From positions 155,891 through 219,890 of the forward strand of contig JAJPHP010000071.1 of the NCBI GenBank assembly GCA_021325255.1: a DNA stretch of 64,000 nt, in the 5' to 3' direction. Both the position numbers and the translations under genes were made by a program. Below the pieces are notes generated by a model that ran no database searches, was not told the DNA's origin, and worked only from the letters and a program-made list of their open reading frames with translations. Source of the DNA: Nitrososphaerota archaeon (GTDB lineage: Archaea > Thermoproteota > Nitrososphaeria > Nitrososphaerales > CADDZS01). Each line of letters opens with the position of its first letter. The stretch's first letter is position 1. This document shows, piece by piece, positions 1 through 9,880 of the stretch.

Positions 1-1409
1 CTATCCGACACGACGGTGACGACCGACGATTCGCCGGTCATCTCAAACATCCTGACGAGTCCGCACCCGCCCCTGAACCTCCCGGCGCCGGAACTATCGG
101 GTCTGAACTCGTACCTCCTGACTATCACAGGAAGCGTACGCTCGATGTCCTCAATCGGCGTGTTCATCGTGTTTGTCATGTTGCACTGAATACCGTCCAG
201 CCCATCCATCTTCGGCCTCGCGCCGAGACCCACACCCATCGTCTCGTAGAACGCCCAAGGCCGACCGCTGTGGAATCCTCCCATCATGATGTTGTTCATC
301 GAGCCGCCAGAGGCCGCTGGTACCTTGTCTGGGAGCACCTTTGAGAGTACTCTGAAGATCAGGTCCGCGTTTCTCTGGCTAGTCTCGAGGTTCCCGATGG
401 CGACCGCGTGGGGGTATGTAGGATTCAGGATGATCCCCTGCGGGGCGCGGACTCTCATCACCGAGAATGTTCCGTGGTTTGCGGGAACATCGTCCCCGAG
501 CAGCGCCCTGGTTACGTAGTGCACACCTGAAAGCGTCACGCCGAAGACGGAGTTCATCGGGTTCTCGACCTCGGCCGCGGTCCCAGTGTAGTCAAACTCG
601 AGCGTTTCGCCGCCTTCGCGGAGAGTTATCTTTAGCTTCAGCTTGATGTCCAGACCGTCGGGGTCCTCGAGAAAGTCCTCCGCAGAGTACTCTCCCGCTC
701 TCATGCGAGCGAGCCTAGATCGTATCATCCTCTCGGCATAGGCGAAAGCAAGGTCGGACGACTCTACGAAATTCTCAACTCCATACTTTTGGATAATCTC
801 CAATACTCTCCTTTCTCCCACATGATTTGCAGCGACCTGAGCTTTGAGGTCGCCCGACCTCTCCTCGGCGGTGCGCGAGTTAGAAGTGATGAAGGACAAT
901 ACCTGCCTCTCAAACTCGCCGCGGCGCATGAGGTAAGTGGGATTGATCACAAGTCCTTCCTCGTGCAGGCTGCGAGCGTCCACGGAGATACTGCCCGGAA
1001 CCCTCCCTCCGACGTCCGAGTGGTGCGCCTTGTTCGCGGCGAAAGCGACTATCCTCCCGGCGTGAAAAATCGGTCGCACGACCGTGATGTCGTTGAGATG
1101 AGTGCCCGCGATGTAGGGGTTGTTTGTTACGACCATCGACCCCTCTTCCAGTGCAATATTTTCCACTTCGCACCTCTCGAGGATATTCTTGAGGCCCCAT
1201 GGAAGCGACCCGAGGTGGACTGGTATGTGCTCGGCCTGCGCAAGTAGCCTTCCCTCGCTGTCGAATATCGCGGCCGAGTGGTCCATCCTCTCCTTGATGT
1301 TGGGCGAGTAGGACGAATTTCTTAGGGCGATGCCCATCTCCTCGCTAGCGTAAAGAAGAGAGCTCCTTATCAGGTCGGATGTTATTTGATCAACCACTTG
1401 GCTATTCAC
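1..1409 (-). CDS. hyuB: Hydantoinase B / oxoprolinase beta subunit, 3' end cut by window edge
   Basis: This subunit pairs with HyuA for ATP-dependent opening of hydantoin, 5-oxoproline or related cyclic amides. Reading the minus strand from a GTG at 1409 gives about 469 codons without a stop. Family signatures are visible: VTNNPYIAGTHLNDI near residues 94-108, NKAHHSDVGG near 126-135, and SGAGRFRGGCG close to the window edge. Family members are usually 520-600 residues, so roughly the last 50-100 are missing. The GTG start overlaps the TGA stop of hyuA in a GTGA, which implies translational coupling. The substrate cannot be told apart within the HyuB / N-methylhydantoinase / acetophenone carboxylase family. 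Confidence 0.9.
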   Translation of the reverse strand, partial: MNSQVVDQITSDLIRSSLLYASEEMGIALRNSSYSPNIKERMDHSAAIFDSEGRLLAQAEHIPVHLGSLPWGLKNILERCEVENIALEEGSMVVTNNPYIAGTHLNDITVVRPIFHAGRIVAFAANKAHHSDVGGRVPGSISVDARSLHEEGLVINPTYLMRRGEFERQVLSFITSNSRTAEERSGDLKAQVAANHVGERRVLEIIQKYGVENFVESSDLAFAYAERMIRSRLARMRAGEYSAEDFLEDPDGLDIKLKLKITLREGGETLEFDYTGTAAEVENPMNSVFGVTLSGVHYVTRALLGDDVPANHGTFSVMRVRAPQGIILNPTYPHAVAIGNLETSQRNADLIFRVLSKVLPDKVPAASGGSMNNIMMGGFHSGRPWAFYETMGVGLGARPKMDGLDGIQCNMTNTMNTPIEDIERTLPVIVRRYEFRPDSSGAGRFRGGCGLVRMFEMTGESSVVTVVSD

Positions 1410-3466
1410 TCCTTCGAAAGAATCAAGTTCCTGTAGCCGTCGATGCTCCACGACCACTTCGAATTGATCACAGAGGTGGAGTCATATTCTTCGATGATGC
1501 ACGGGCCAGAGCCCTTGTTGCCAGGGGCGAGCTCCTCTCTTACGAAAACCGGGACGCTGACGTCGCTCCCGGAGATCCACGCTTCCCTCTTCCCTGATGG
1601 GTTCGGTTGGCTCTCCGACAGAATCTCCTCTTTGCGCCTTTCAATCTTCGGGACACTCACTATTGCCCTAATTTTGATGTTCACCGCCTCCACCTTGTCT
1701 TCTCGAGAGGAGTAGCCGTAGAGTTCCTTGTGCTTTGCGTGGAAGACCTCCTTGAGTGCCTCGCCAGATCTCTGGTAGGGAAGGGTGATTTCGTAGGACT
1801 GACCCAGGTACCTCAGGTCCACCGACCTAATGAATTGTGCATTGCCGGCATCCATTCTACTTGCTCCTTCCTCCTGCCGCAATGCCCTCTTGCACTCTTT
1901 CTCAAGCCTAGCATACGCCGCCTCGAGCATCGATAGATCAGTGGTCAAGACCGATGACGAAAAGGTCCTCGCGAGATCAACAGTGAGTAGACCGTAGGCG
2001 GAGAACAAACCGGGATGGACTGGGATCACGACATTTGTAATCGACATCTCCTCTGCCAAGTCGCAGGCGTGTAGCGGGCCGGCGCCGCCAAAAGCGACGA
2101 GCGTGTACTCACGCGGATCGCGCCCTCTCTCCACCGAGACGATTGAGATTGCCTTGGACATGTTGTGGTTCACCATTCTGATCATGCTCTGGGCACTCTC
2201 CCTAGGCGTCATGCCTAGATTCCTTGCAATCTCCGAGATAGCCTTCATCGCAAGTTCTGGATACACTTTCATCTTTCCCCCGAGAAGGTAGCTTGGGCTC
2301 AGCCTGCCGAGGAATATGTTTGCGTCCGTTACGGTGGGTAAGACGCCTCCCCTTCCGTACGCTGCAGGTCCGGGCTCTGCGCCGCCGCTCTGCGGCCCCA
2401 TCCTTAGGGCGCCCCCCTCGTCAACCCACGCGATCGTACCTCCGCCGGCGCTGACCTCGGCGAGATCTATGAAGGGGTGCCGTACAGGATATCCGCTCCC
2501 CTTGATCGATCTTCCGCTGTGCGTTCTCCCGGCGGCCTCGAATTCGAAGGAGACGTCGGGCTCGTACTCGGTTATCATCCCCGCCTTCGCTGTCGTCCCG
2601 CCCATGTCGAATGTGGCGACTTTGTCAAGAGATAGGGTCCTTGCGAGGTCCGCGCACGCGAGCACTCCCGCGGCGGGGCCCGACTCGATTATTGATATCG
2701 GGTATCTCGATGCGAGGAAAAGGGTGCTCACGTTCCCGTCCGAGTTCATCAGATACACGGGGGCAGAGTAACTCCTCCTCTTCAGCCCTTCGCTCAGGTT
2801 CTTCAGGTACCTGGAGACCAACGGAATTAGGGCGGCATTGACCACGGCCGTACTGATCCTCTCGTACTCCCTGTACTCGCGGTCCACGTCGCTTGAGGTG
2901 ATTATGTGCCCCTTGAACTTTTCAGCGAGAATCTTTGCAACCTTCTTCTCGTGCTTTGGGTTCGCGTAGGAATTCAGGAGGCCGACGACAACGCAATCAT
3001 ACTTTCCAAGTGCTAACTTGTGCGATAGCGCCGTGATTTCGGGCGAGGATATTGGTGCTTCCTCCCTTCCATCGTGGAGGATCCTGCCCCCAACGACGAG
3101 TCTGTCCTTCCTAGGTACTAGGGGCGTGGGCCTCTTGCTGTAGAGGTTGTAGATCTCGGGGCGCCTCTGCCTCCCTATCTCCAACACGTCGCGAAAACCG
3201 GCGTTGGTGACGAGTGCAGTTTTGGCTAGGCCCGTCCCCGTAAGTAGAGCGTTCGTCGCAGTTGTCGTGGCGTGGCTGATCATTCTCACAGCCAATGGAT
3301 CGGCCGAAGAGAGCGCATCAATTATCGCTTCCTCTATATTCTTGGACGAAGTAGGAACCTTGACCACTGTAGTTTCTTTGGAGGTGCTTTCATACAGTAT
3401 CAGGTCGGTGAAGGTGCCGCCAACGTCTACGCCGACGAAGATTCTCGGGGATCTGCCGATACTCAA
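1406..3466 (-). CDS. hyuA: Hydantoinase A / oxoprolinase alpha subunit (ATPase-fold)
   Basis: This is the 686-residue ATP-binding partner of HyuB. The actin-like ATPase fold begins with VDVGGTFTDL at residues 13-22. It continues with the SGPAAG and FDMGGTTAKAG phosphate-binding motifs in the middle and AFGGAGPLHA in the C-terminal half. Length is normal for the family (about 680-720). The TTG start is forced: an in-frame TAG lies immediately upstream and no ATG precedes the first conserved motif. The gene is translationally coupled to hyuB downstream. The family covers N-methylhydantoinase, 5-oxoprolinase and acetophenone/acetone carboxylase, so the substrate is open. A second, divergent HyuAB pair lies at 28.3-32.3 kb. 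Confidence 0.92.
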   Translation of the reverse strand: MSIGRSPRIFVGVDVGGTFTDLILYESTSKETTVVKVPTSSKNIEEAIIDALSSADPLAVRMISHATTTATNALLTGTGLAKTALVTNAGFRDVLEIGRQRRPEIYNLYSKRPTPLVPRKDRLVVGGRILHDGREEAPISSPEITALSHKLALGKYDCVVVGLLNSYANPKHEKKVAKILAEKFKGHIITSSDVDREYREYERISTAVVNAALIPLVSRYLKNLSEGLKRRSYSAPVYLMNSDGNVSTLFLASRYPISIIESGPAAGVLACADLARTLSLDKVATFDMGGTTAKAGMITEYEPDVSFEFEAAGRTHSGRSIKGSGYPVRHPFIDLAEVSAGGGTIAWVDEGGALRMGPQSGGAEPGPAAYGRGGVLPTVTDANIFLGRLSPSYLLGGKMKVYPELAMKAISEIARNLGMTPRESAQSMIRMVNHNMSKAISIVSVERGRDPREYTLVAFGGAGPLHACDLAEEMSITNVVIPVHPGLFSAYGLLTVDLARTFSSSVLTTDLSMLEAAYARLEKECKRALRQEEGASRMDAGNAQFIRSVDLRYLGQSYEITLPYQRSGEALKEVFHAKHKELYGYSSREDKVEAVNIKIRAIVSVPKIERRKEEILSESQPNPSGKREAWISGSDVSVPVFVREELAPGNKGSGPCIIEEYDSTSVINSKWSWSIDGYRNLILSKE

Positions 3467-4225
3467 ACTACGGAATCCTTCCTCTGTCTTCGATTATTTG
3501 ACCTTTACAAACTGGACTATAACCGGCACACGTTAGCAAATTCACAAATTTCACAATGCACAAGGTCTGAGGGGCATATGAATCGCAAATAGCATCCAAT
3601 TTGTTTTACAGATCGGAGATCTCTCTTGGTCTTGAGTGCAGTTAACTCCTTCCGGCGTGCAACTTCCAAAGTGCAGGCCGTGCTCGGACCCTTTCTCTTT
3701 GCTTAGGGCGGGTAACGTGACCTTCGTGATCCCTCTTCCCTAGAGAGTGGGTTTACCGCATCGGAGTTTCACAGTCAGCTTGCGCCTAACGAGCCTTGTG
3801 TTACTCTTTGCGTAAGCTTCGCTCTCTTTGGCCGAGACTTTTCTTAGGAGTGATTGCGTGTCTCTCCACACAATCCTCTCCTGCCTGAACTGCTCGCAAT
3901 ACAAATCTATACCGAGTAGCGTCGTGCTTTGATCAGGTTAACTTTCAAAGCTTACCGTCTGCGACAACTGGCGTCAGGTGGTATTGTTCTACCTCAGTCC
4001 CTATGAACTGTGGGTAAATTTGTAGAGAACGTCGATACCAATGCTTAAACCAACGAGCGCTTCGCAACTTTGAGTAGCATAATAACCGGAATACTCCCAG
4101 AAATCAAATGACTTTTTCCTGAGCAGACCGACTTGTGGGAGTTTAGGGCTTTATTCTTAATGATTTCAGAGCCGCGTTCTGGGAGTTTGTCTCCGGATTT
4201 TTGTCCCTGAAACCTATCGGGTTTT
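3467..4225. other. Gene-poor interval with a possible short ORF relic
   Basis: These 759 bases separate hyuA from the 3' end of the PEP carboxylase gene. Besides the hyuA promoter, the only coding-like signal is a minus-strand open frame from about 3937 to a TAG at 3740, with no ATG. It encodes a lysine/arginine/glutamate-rich peptide (including WRDTQSLLRKVSAKESEAY) with protein-like composition. It may be a fragment of a transposase or other DNA-binding protein, but I cannot identify it. Two short direct repeats (YTGGGAGTTT) lie near 4136 and 4180. No RNA gene was recognised. Confidence 0.3.
3492..3510 (-). promoter_or_regulatory. Probable TATA/BRE promoter of hyuA
   Basis: On the minus strand the sequence TGTAAAGGTCAAATAATC lies about 26-44 bases before the TTG start. 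That is the distance expected for an archaeal TATA box of a leaderless or nearly leaderless transcript. The AAAGG-N-YAARTA core recurs upstream of the binding-protein genes at 12863 and 26828. Confidence 0.5.
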
Positions 4226-7117
4226 TCAACCGGTATTCTTCATTCCAGAAGCGATTCCTACTATACTCAGGAGAAGTCCGGTCGAGATCGCCCTCCTTAC
4301 TTCCTGTGAATACCTTGCCTCTTCCCTCTTCTCCCGTAGGAGCCTTGCCTGCACGTAATTCATCGGATCGATATACGGATTCCTCACGCGAATCGAGTGC
4401 CTAAGGAGTCTGTTTTTCTCGAGGATTTCCCTCTGGCCGGTTACCAAGAGAAGCGTCTTCACCGCGAGCTCATACTGCGACCTGAATTCGTTGAAAATCT
4501 TGTCCCTGGCGTGGATGTCTTCTTCGAGCTTGGAGTAGACCTCGGCGATGTTCAGGTCAGCCTTGATTAAGATCATCTGTAGGTTATCAATCACCGTCCT
4601 AAAGAAAAACCACCCGCTGTACATCTTCTTCAACTCGGACATCTTCTTCCTGTCAGTTATTACATCTTCTAGGGCGTGGCCGCACGGATACCATCCGGGG
4701 ATGAGGTGCCTGTTCTGAGTCCAGCTGAACACCCAAGGAATCGCCCTAATGTCCTCAATTCGGATTGATCCCTCCCTTGAGACGGGCCTCGATGATATCT
4801 TCATCATTGCAAGTTCACGGATCGGAGTCGTCTTCTCAAAATAGTCGCGGAACTCCTTCGTCTCGTAGACGAACTTCCTGTAGCGCGCTTGGTTTCGCTC
4901 GGAGATTTCCTCCATCATCCCGATCCACTGCTGCCGCAACCCTTCGGTATAATGGACCCGGCTGTCGAGGAAAGCAAGAACCATTCCAAAGGAAATCTGC
5001 TCTAAGTGCCTAGTGGCTAGGGCGATGCTCGAGTAGTTGGAGGGGATGACCTCTCCCTGTTCGGTGATTTTGATTTTCCCAGAGTACGCCTCTACAGGTT
5101 GCGACCTTATCGCATCTATCGAAGGCTCTCCACCCCTTGAAACGGACCCGCCCCTCCCGTGGAAGAACTTTAGCTCGATTTTCTTTCGCTCGAAGAGCTT
5201 TGAGAGGTTCCTCTCCGCCTTGTAAAGCTCCCACCGGGAACTGATGTACCCTCCATCCTTCGTACTGTCGGAGTAACCGAGCATTATTTCCTGCCGATTT
5301 CCTCTCAGCTCAAGCTGTCTTTTGTAGACTGGGAGTTCGCAAAGCTGATCCATGATCTCCATACAATTGCGCAAATCCTCGATTGTTTCAAACAGCGGGA
5401 CGATATCAAGCCTTGAAGAATTGGAATCGAAGAGGCCGGCTACTTTCATGAGCAACTGGACCTCGAGGACGTCGCTCACGCCATCGCACATGCTGATGAT
5501 GTATGTCCTGATTGCGTTCTTCGAGTACTTCTCCTGAGCCTCCTTTATCATCCGGAAGGTTTCAAAGTGCAGCTTTGCCTCTTCGCTATGCCAGACCTCT
5601 GGAATCTTGATAACCGCCCCGCTGTTTTCTATTAGGTCAGTAAGCAGGTTGATTCTCTCGCTCTCGCCTAGCGACTCGTAATTTTCAACCATGCCAGCCT
5701 CCTTCAACAACGAGGAAAGAAGCAGCTCATGTTTCTTGCTGTGCTGCCTTATGTCTAGGGCGGCGAACTCAAAGCCGAATGTCTCGACCTGCCTTATCAG
5801 CGGCTCTACGAATGTCCTTGCAATTATCTCTCCCGAATTTTCTGACAGACTGTTACGGATGAGTTCAAGGTCGGAGAGAAACTCTGAGGAATCGCGATAG
5901 ACTGCCGCGGAGGTTTCATTCTCTTCTTCATCGAATCGTCGTTTTTCAGAAATGGAAGAAATCAGCTTGTTATGTATCAAAGTCAGCTTGCTTCTGTATG
6001 GCTCGAACTGATTTGCTACCTTGATCTCCTCCCATACGTCGGGCAGAGCTCTCTTATCTGACTCCAGCGAATCCATCAGGTCTTTGCTGAAACCAGTGAT
6101 ATTAACCGACTGGGAGAGGATGCGGGTAAGTTCGAACAGCTTTTCGTCGTAGAGCTGTACTATTGTGCGCCTCAAAAGTCCGAGAGTCTCAAGTGTGACC
6201 TGCGGTGTCACGTAGGGATTTCCGTCCCTATCAGACCCCCTCCACGAGCCGAAAAAGAAGAAAGAAGGAATCCTGTCGAAGAGCTCCTTTGAAGACAAAG
6301 AAGCGGGAAATTTTTCGTAGGCTCGCCTCAACGCATCTTCAAATCTCTCATAGACCAGCGGCACAACTGGAAATATTATCTCCCTCAGGTAGTATAGTCC
6401 TATCTTGACCTCGTCCATGACTGTGACATCGCGGTTTCTCACCTCGTCTGTCTGCCACAGCGAAGCAACATGGGATTTCATCTGATCCATGATTTCCAAA
6501 GTTTCAAGCGGAGTCATACCCTTTCTTGTGTCGAGTTCAAAGAGGAGTTTCGTGAGATCCGCGCACTTTTCAATCACTGTCCTTCTCCTCGCCTCGCTCG
6601 GATGCGCGGTGAATACAAGTTCAATCCTTAGGCTCTTGAAAAAGTCCAGAGTCTGCTCCAGAGTAAAGCCATTCTCTTGAAGGGTAAAGACGAGGTCGTA
6701 TGCAGATTCTGCGACCCTGGGCTTCTTTCCTCTCCCTCCATTTGATTGTGGCAACATGGACTCCCTCTCCCTCAGCACGCGCGCCCTGTGATGATCTTCG
6801 ACAAGATTCACCAATTGAAAGTAGACAGAGAACGAGTGGATCATCTGAAGGCACTCTTCGTGCGAGAGCTTCGATACAAAATCGGAGATCTTCTGCTGCG
6901 TCCTCTGATTCTCTCGACCGTATCTGCGCCTCCCTGTCTTCGATAGGCTGCGGAGTTCTTCCTCCAGATCGAAGGTCTTCCGACCTTCGTTTTCGATTAT
7001 TACCTCCCCGAGCATGTCACCGAGTAAGTGAATGTCGCGACTTATCTTCCGATACGACGGAAGAAAGTCTTTGAATTCGCTTCTTTTCTTGATAGGCAAG
7101 GGAGGGAAAGGAATCAC
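4226..7117 (-). CDS. ppc: Phosphoenolpyruvate carboxylase, bacterial type
   Basis: It carboxylates PEP with bicarbonate to oxaloacetate, an anaplerotic reaction in the cytosol. The 963-residue protein has the large bacterial/plant-type architecture, not the roughly 500-residue archaeal-type PEPC. Signatures in order: FTAHPSEARRRT with the catalytic His near residue 175, GSWRGSDRDGNP near 293, a GYSDSTKDGGY segment, the glycine-rich FHGRGGSVSRGG loop, AIPWVFSWTQNR, and the invariant C-terminal MKNTG. The ATG start leaves a normal N-terminus, slightly longer than in E. coli PEPC (883). It stands alone with more than 750 bp of non-coding DNA on each side, so it is probably monocistronic. The large type is uncommon in archaea and suggests lateral acquisition. 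Confidence 0.95.
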   Translation of the reverse strand: MIPFPPLPIKKRSEFKDFLPSYRKISRDIHLLGDMLGEVIIENEGRKTFDLEEELRSLSKTGRRRYGRENQRTQQKISDFVSKLSHEECLQMIHSFSVYFQLVNLVEDHHRARVLRERESMLPQSNGGRGKKPRVAESAYDLVFTLQENGFTLEQTLDFFKSLRIELVFTAHPSEARRRTVIEKCADLTKLLFELDTRKGMTPLETLEIMDQMKSHVASLWQTDEVRNRDVTVMDEVKIGLYYLREIIFPVVPLVYERFEDALRRAYEKFPASLSSKELFDRIPSFFFFGSWRGSDRDGNPYVTPQVTLETLGLLRRTIVQLYDEKLFELTRILSQSVNITGFSKDLMDSLESDKRALPDVWEEIKVANQFEPYRSKLTLIHNKLISSISEKRRFDEEENETSAAVYRDSSEFLSDLELIRNSLSENSGEIIARTFVEPLIRQVETFGFEFAALDIRQHSKKHELLLSSLLKEAGMVENYESLGESERINLLTDLIENSGAVIKIPEVWHSEEAKLHFETFRMIKEAQEKYSKNAIRTYIISMCDGVSDVLEVQLLMKVAGLFDSNSSRLDIVPLFETIEDLRNCMEIMDQLCELPVYKRQLELRGNRQEIMLGYSDSTKDGGYISSRWELYKAERNLSKLFERKKIELKFFHGRGGSVSRGGEPSIDAIRSQPVEAYSGKIKITEQGEVIPSNYSSIALATRHLEQISFGMVLAFLDSRVHYTEGLRQQWIGMMEEISERNQARYRKFVYETKEFRDYFEKTTPIRELAMMKISSRPVSREGSIRIEDIRAIPWVFSWTQNRHLIPGWYPCGHALEDVITDRKKMSELKKMYSGWFFFRTVIDNLQMILIKADLNIAEVYSKLEEDIHARDKIFNEFRSQYELAVKTLLLVTGQREILEKNRLLRHSIRVRNPYIDPMNYVQARLLREKREEARYSQEVRRAISTGLLLSIVGIASGMKNTG

Positions 7118-7998
7118 GCTCTCTGTAAAAGGCTCTATTTTTTTCTTCAGAGGTTTGTGGTGAAGGCCTTACAAGCTTTTACACTGTACATTGAGAAGCA
7201 CTGCAGGCAACGAGAATGAACGATTCGCCATGTGCTCGCACCTCTTCTCAATTTTTTGGCTAATGATTACAGAATCACAGCATCTTGGGAGGGAAAAAGA
7301 TGCAAAGCGGATGTTCCTTTGGCATCGGATCCAGAGATAGTTTCTATCAAATTTTTTGAGATAACTCACTTATGAACAAAGCTCCTATCAAGCAAAATAA
7401 CTCTTCATTCTTTATCCAATGGTGCGCTCGAAGGGGGAGCACACAGAGTCAGGGTACCAGTGCTCTATCACGCATTTACTCTTTCGGGTAGCAACAAGCG
7501 CATAGCGTCGGATAAGCAAAACAAAGGGAAGCAAAAGAGAGAGAGAAACAAAGGAGGAAAAATGTCCTATACATAGAGAAGAGAAAGAGCACGCGTTGGT
7601 GTTTGAGGGAACAGCGATTACTCAGAAAAGACGCCCTCCAGTGCTTTTTTCTTCTTTCCTCTCTCTGTGTATATTTCCTCCACTCTCTTCCTCTTTCCTT
7701 TTTCCCATTTTGTGAAAAGACATGGGAGGTCGGCGCTTGAAAGCTAGCGGTCGTCTGCCCTAGGATCAAGATGTTGGAAAAAATCTTCATGAATAGAGAC
7801 GAGGTGTAGGTCAGACTGCTTAGGAATACTCTGACAGACAATTCCTTACTTACAATTCTAACCCATATACTAAAACATCAACTATCCCATATGATTTAAT
7901 GAAACGCTATAAAGAGTTTCAGCAATTCGATTTCTCGAGAGCAGCAGTACAACGTACGCTTAAATCAATGCACTATTTGGGGTTCCACTCAATCCAAT
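7118..7998. other. Gene-free interval with polypurine/polypyrimidine tracts
   Basis: This 880-bp stretch lies between the divergently transcribed PEP carboxylase gene and the zinc-ribbon gene at 7999. It must hold both promoters; TTAAAT at about 7960-7966 is a candidate TATA box for the plus-strand gene. From 7540 to 7710 it is dominated by purine-rich then pyrimidine-rich runs. The long open frame on the minus strand there (7476-7841) has low-complexity translation and looks fortuitous. No tRNA-like cloverleaf or other RNA gene was recognised. Confidence 0.5.
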
Positions 7999-8805
7999 TT
8001 GATATGCGCAAAATGTGGGGCAACAAATCTTGACGACGCAACTTTTTGTCAATCCTGTGGAAACAACCTAAAGGTTACCGGATCTCCGTCGAGCGGCGTG
8101 TCGACCAGTAGCACCGGTGGCGCTCCCCCTCCTCCCTCTTCTTCTCCTAGCGGCTACTATTCTTCCGGCACGGCAGGCGGGAGCGGGCGAAGAGCTTCAT
8201 TTTCAATTTCGTCGGCGTTTAGCGATGCTATCGCGCTAATAAGGAGCCCTACTCCTTTCATGATTGCAAATATTGACAACGACGTCCCGATCAAGACGCT
8301 TATGATAAATTATGTAGCAGTCTTGGCAGCGATACCCTTCATTGCCACGCTAATCGGTGATCTCTGGTACTACAATCTATTCGGTTTTTTGGGATATGGT
8401 TACGGTTATGCTATCGGTACGGCAATCCTCACGTACATACTCAATATTGTCGCAGTATTTGTTGTTGGATTCATAGTATGGAAACTCGCGCCCAACTTTG
8501 GAACAACGACCAGTCAGGTAAGAGCAACGAGAATTGCGGCGTACGCCTTTACCCCTGCATTCCTCATAGCCATTCTTGACATATTTCCGCCAATCAGCTT
8601 CATCACTATCCTCGGGTTGCTCTACGGCCTTTACATTCTCTACCTTGGTTTTCCGATACTTCTGGGAACTCCGAGAGATCGGACGCTGACATATCTGATA
8701 GTCACAGTGGTCGCGACGCTCGTTGTTTACATCGTCATCGGAGCTATCATAGGCGCGATTGCCGCTGCACTATTCCTGAGTTCCATTGGATTGTCCATAA
8801 TTTAG
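7999..8805 (+). CDS. Zinc-ribbon, Yip1-like polytopic membrane protein
   Basis: The 268-residue protein starts with a zinc ribbon (Cys3, Cys6, Cys17 and Cys20, two CxxC knuckles). A Ser/Gly/Pro-rich linker covers about residues 28-70, and five or so hydrophobic helices from about residue 95 to the end resemble the Yip1 domain. Single proteins with this layout are common in archaea; their role is unknown, possibly membrane organisation or envelope stress. The TTG start places Cys3 at the very N-terminus, as is usual for zinc-ribbon proteins, and there is no in-frame ATG nearby. It converges with the ABC permease gene at 8916. Function remains inferred only from architecture. Confidence 0.75.
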   Translation: MICAKCGATNLDDATFCQSCGNNLKVTGSPSSGVSTSSTGGAPPPPSSSPSGYYSSGTAGGSGRRASFSISSAFSDAIALIRSPTPFMIANIDNDVPIKTLMINYVAVLAAIPFIATLIGDLWYYNLFGFLGYGYGYAIGTAILTYILNIVAVFVVGFIVWKLAPNFGTTTSQVRATRIAAYAFTPAFLIAILDIFPPISFITILGLLYGLYILYLGFPILLGTPRDRTLTYLIVTVVATLVVYIVIGAIIGAIAAALFLSSIGLSII

Positions 8806-8915
8806 GAATCAAAACATTCTGGACGGCGGCTCGCTGAAGCAGGAGTGGCGGGTATACACTCCCCTTTATTCGCTAAGCTGTATGAAGACTGTGATTACCA
8901 CAGTTAATCCTGCTT

Positions 8916-9857
8916 TCAGCGGATAGTTTGCAGCCTCGGATCAAGCTGCTCCCTCAATCCGTCTCCGAGCAGGTTGATCCCGACCACGATCAGGATCACA
9001 ACCATAAGCGACAGCAGGGTTGGCCACGGATCAAACTGCAAGTAGGGTAGCCCCTCGGCGATCATCGCTCCCCAGGAGACAACGCTCGTCGGAATCCCTA
9101 GGCCCACGAAACTAAGCAGCACCTCGACGTAGATTGCAATGCTTATCTCAAGAGTGGCAAGTACGGTGATTATGGGGATGGTGTTTGGCAGCACCTCCGA
9201 CCTTATGATCTTGAACTTGCTGTAACCGACCGCTTCTCCTGCTGTAATGAAGTCCTTCTCGCGTATGTTGAACACTTCTCCGCGGACGACGCGTGCAAAA
9301 CGTGTCCAGTCAACGACGACGATCGCAAGGATTACGTTGTTTACCTGACTTCCGAGCAGGAGTATCAACGCGATGGAAAGGAGAACTGGTGGAATGGACA
9401 TCCACATGTCGACGACTCTCATGATTACTCCGTCGGTGTGTCCTCTGAAGTATCCTGATACAAGTCCAATTGGAGTTCCGATAAGTGCGACGATGAATGC
9501 GCTGACCAACCCTATGTACGCCGCGATCTGGAAACCGTAGAGCAACCTGCTAAAGACATCTCGCCCGAGGCTGTCAGTACCAAAAATATGCGGGAGCGAG
9601 CCGCCGGCCCAGATCGGGAGGCGGTAGGTGTTAGAAAGGTTCTGGAGGCTCGGGTCAAACGGAGCAAGGAGCGGGCCGATGAATGCCATGACGAGAAGGA
9701 CAAAGAGGATCGCAAAGCCAAACGCTGTCCTCTTGTTCCCTGTCACCATTTTTGCAAAGCCTTTCAGCCTCGCTGGCTTTGGGGCAACCGCAACTTCTTC
9801 TTCGATAGCCGATGGTGATTTGGGTGGTGCTTCTATCGCTTCTTCTTCCTCAAGCAT
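8916..9857 (-). CDS. ABC transporter permease, DppC/OppC family
   Basis: This is the second membrane subunit of a dipeptide/oligopeptide-type importer. The 313-residue protein has an acidic cytoplasmic N-terminus, a first membrane helix near residue 45, the DppC signature GTDSLGRDVFSRLLYG around residue 94-109, and an EAA loop (AGEAVGYSKFKIIRSEVLPN) that contacts the ATPase. It lies 23 bp downstream of the DppB-type gene, so both are probably co-transcribed. No ATPase gene follows: the next gene is the convergent zinc-ribbon protein. The importer must borrow DppD/DppF-type ATPases encoded elsewhere. Confidence 0.92.
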   Translation of the reverse strand: MLEEEEAIEAPPKSPSAIEEEVAVAPKPARLKGFAKMVTGNKRTAFGFAILFVLLVMAFIGPLLAPFDPSLQNLSNTYRLPIWAGGSLPHIFGTDSLGRDVFSRLLYGFQIAAYIGLVSAFIVALIGTPIGLVSGYFRGHTDGVIMRVVDMWMSIPPVLLSIALILLLGSQVNNVILAIVVVDWTRFARVVRGEVFNIREKDFITAGEAVGYSKFKIIRSEVLPNTIPIITVLATLEISIAIYVEVLLSFVGLGIPTSVVSWGAMIAEGLPYLQFDPWPTLLSLMVVILIVVGINLLGDGLREQLDPRLQTIR

Positions 9858-9880
9858 TTTACTCTGACCTCCCCTTTAGA

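Noticed and set aside
7476..7841. Long open frame of 121 codons on the minus strand
   Set aside because: It is produced by polypurine/polypyrimidine DNA; the translation is low complexity and resembles no family.
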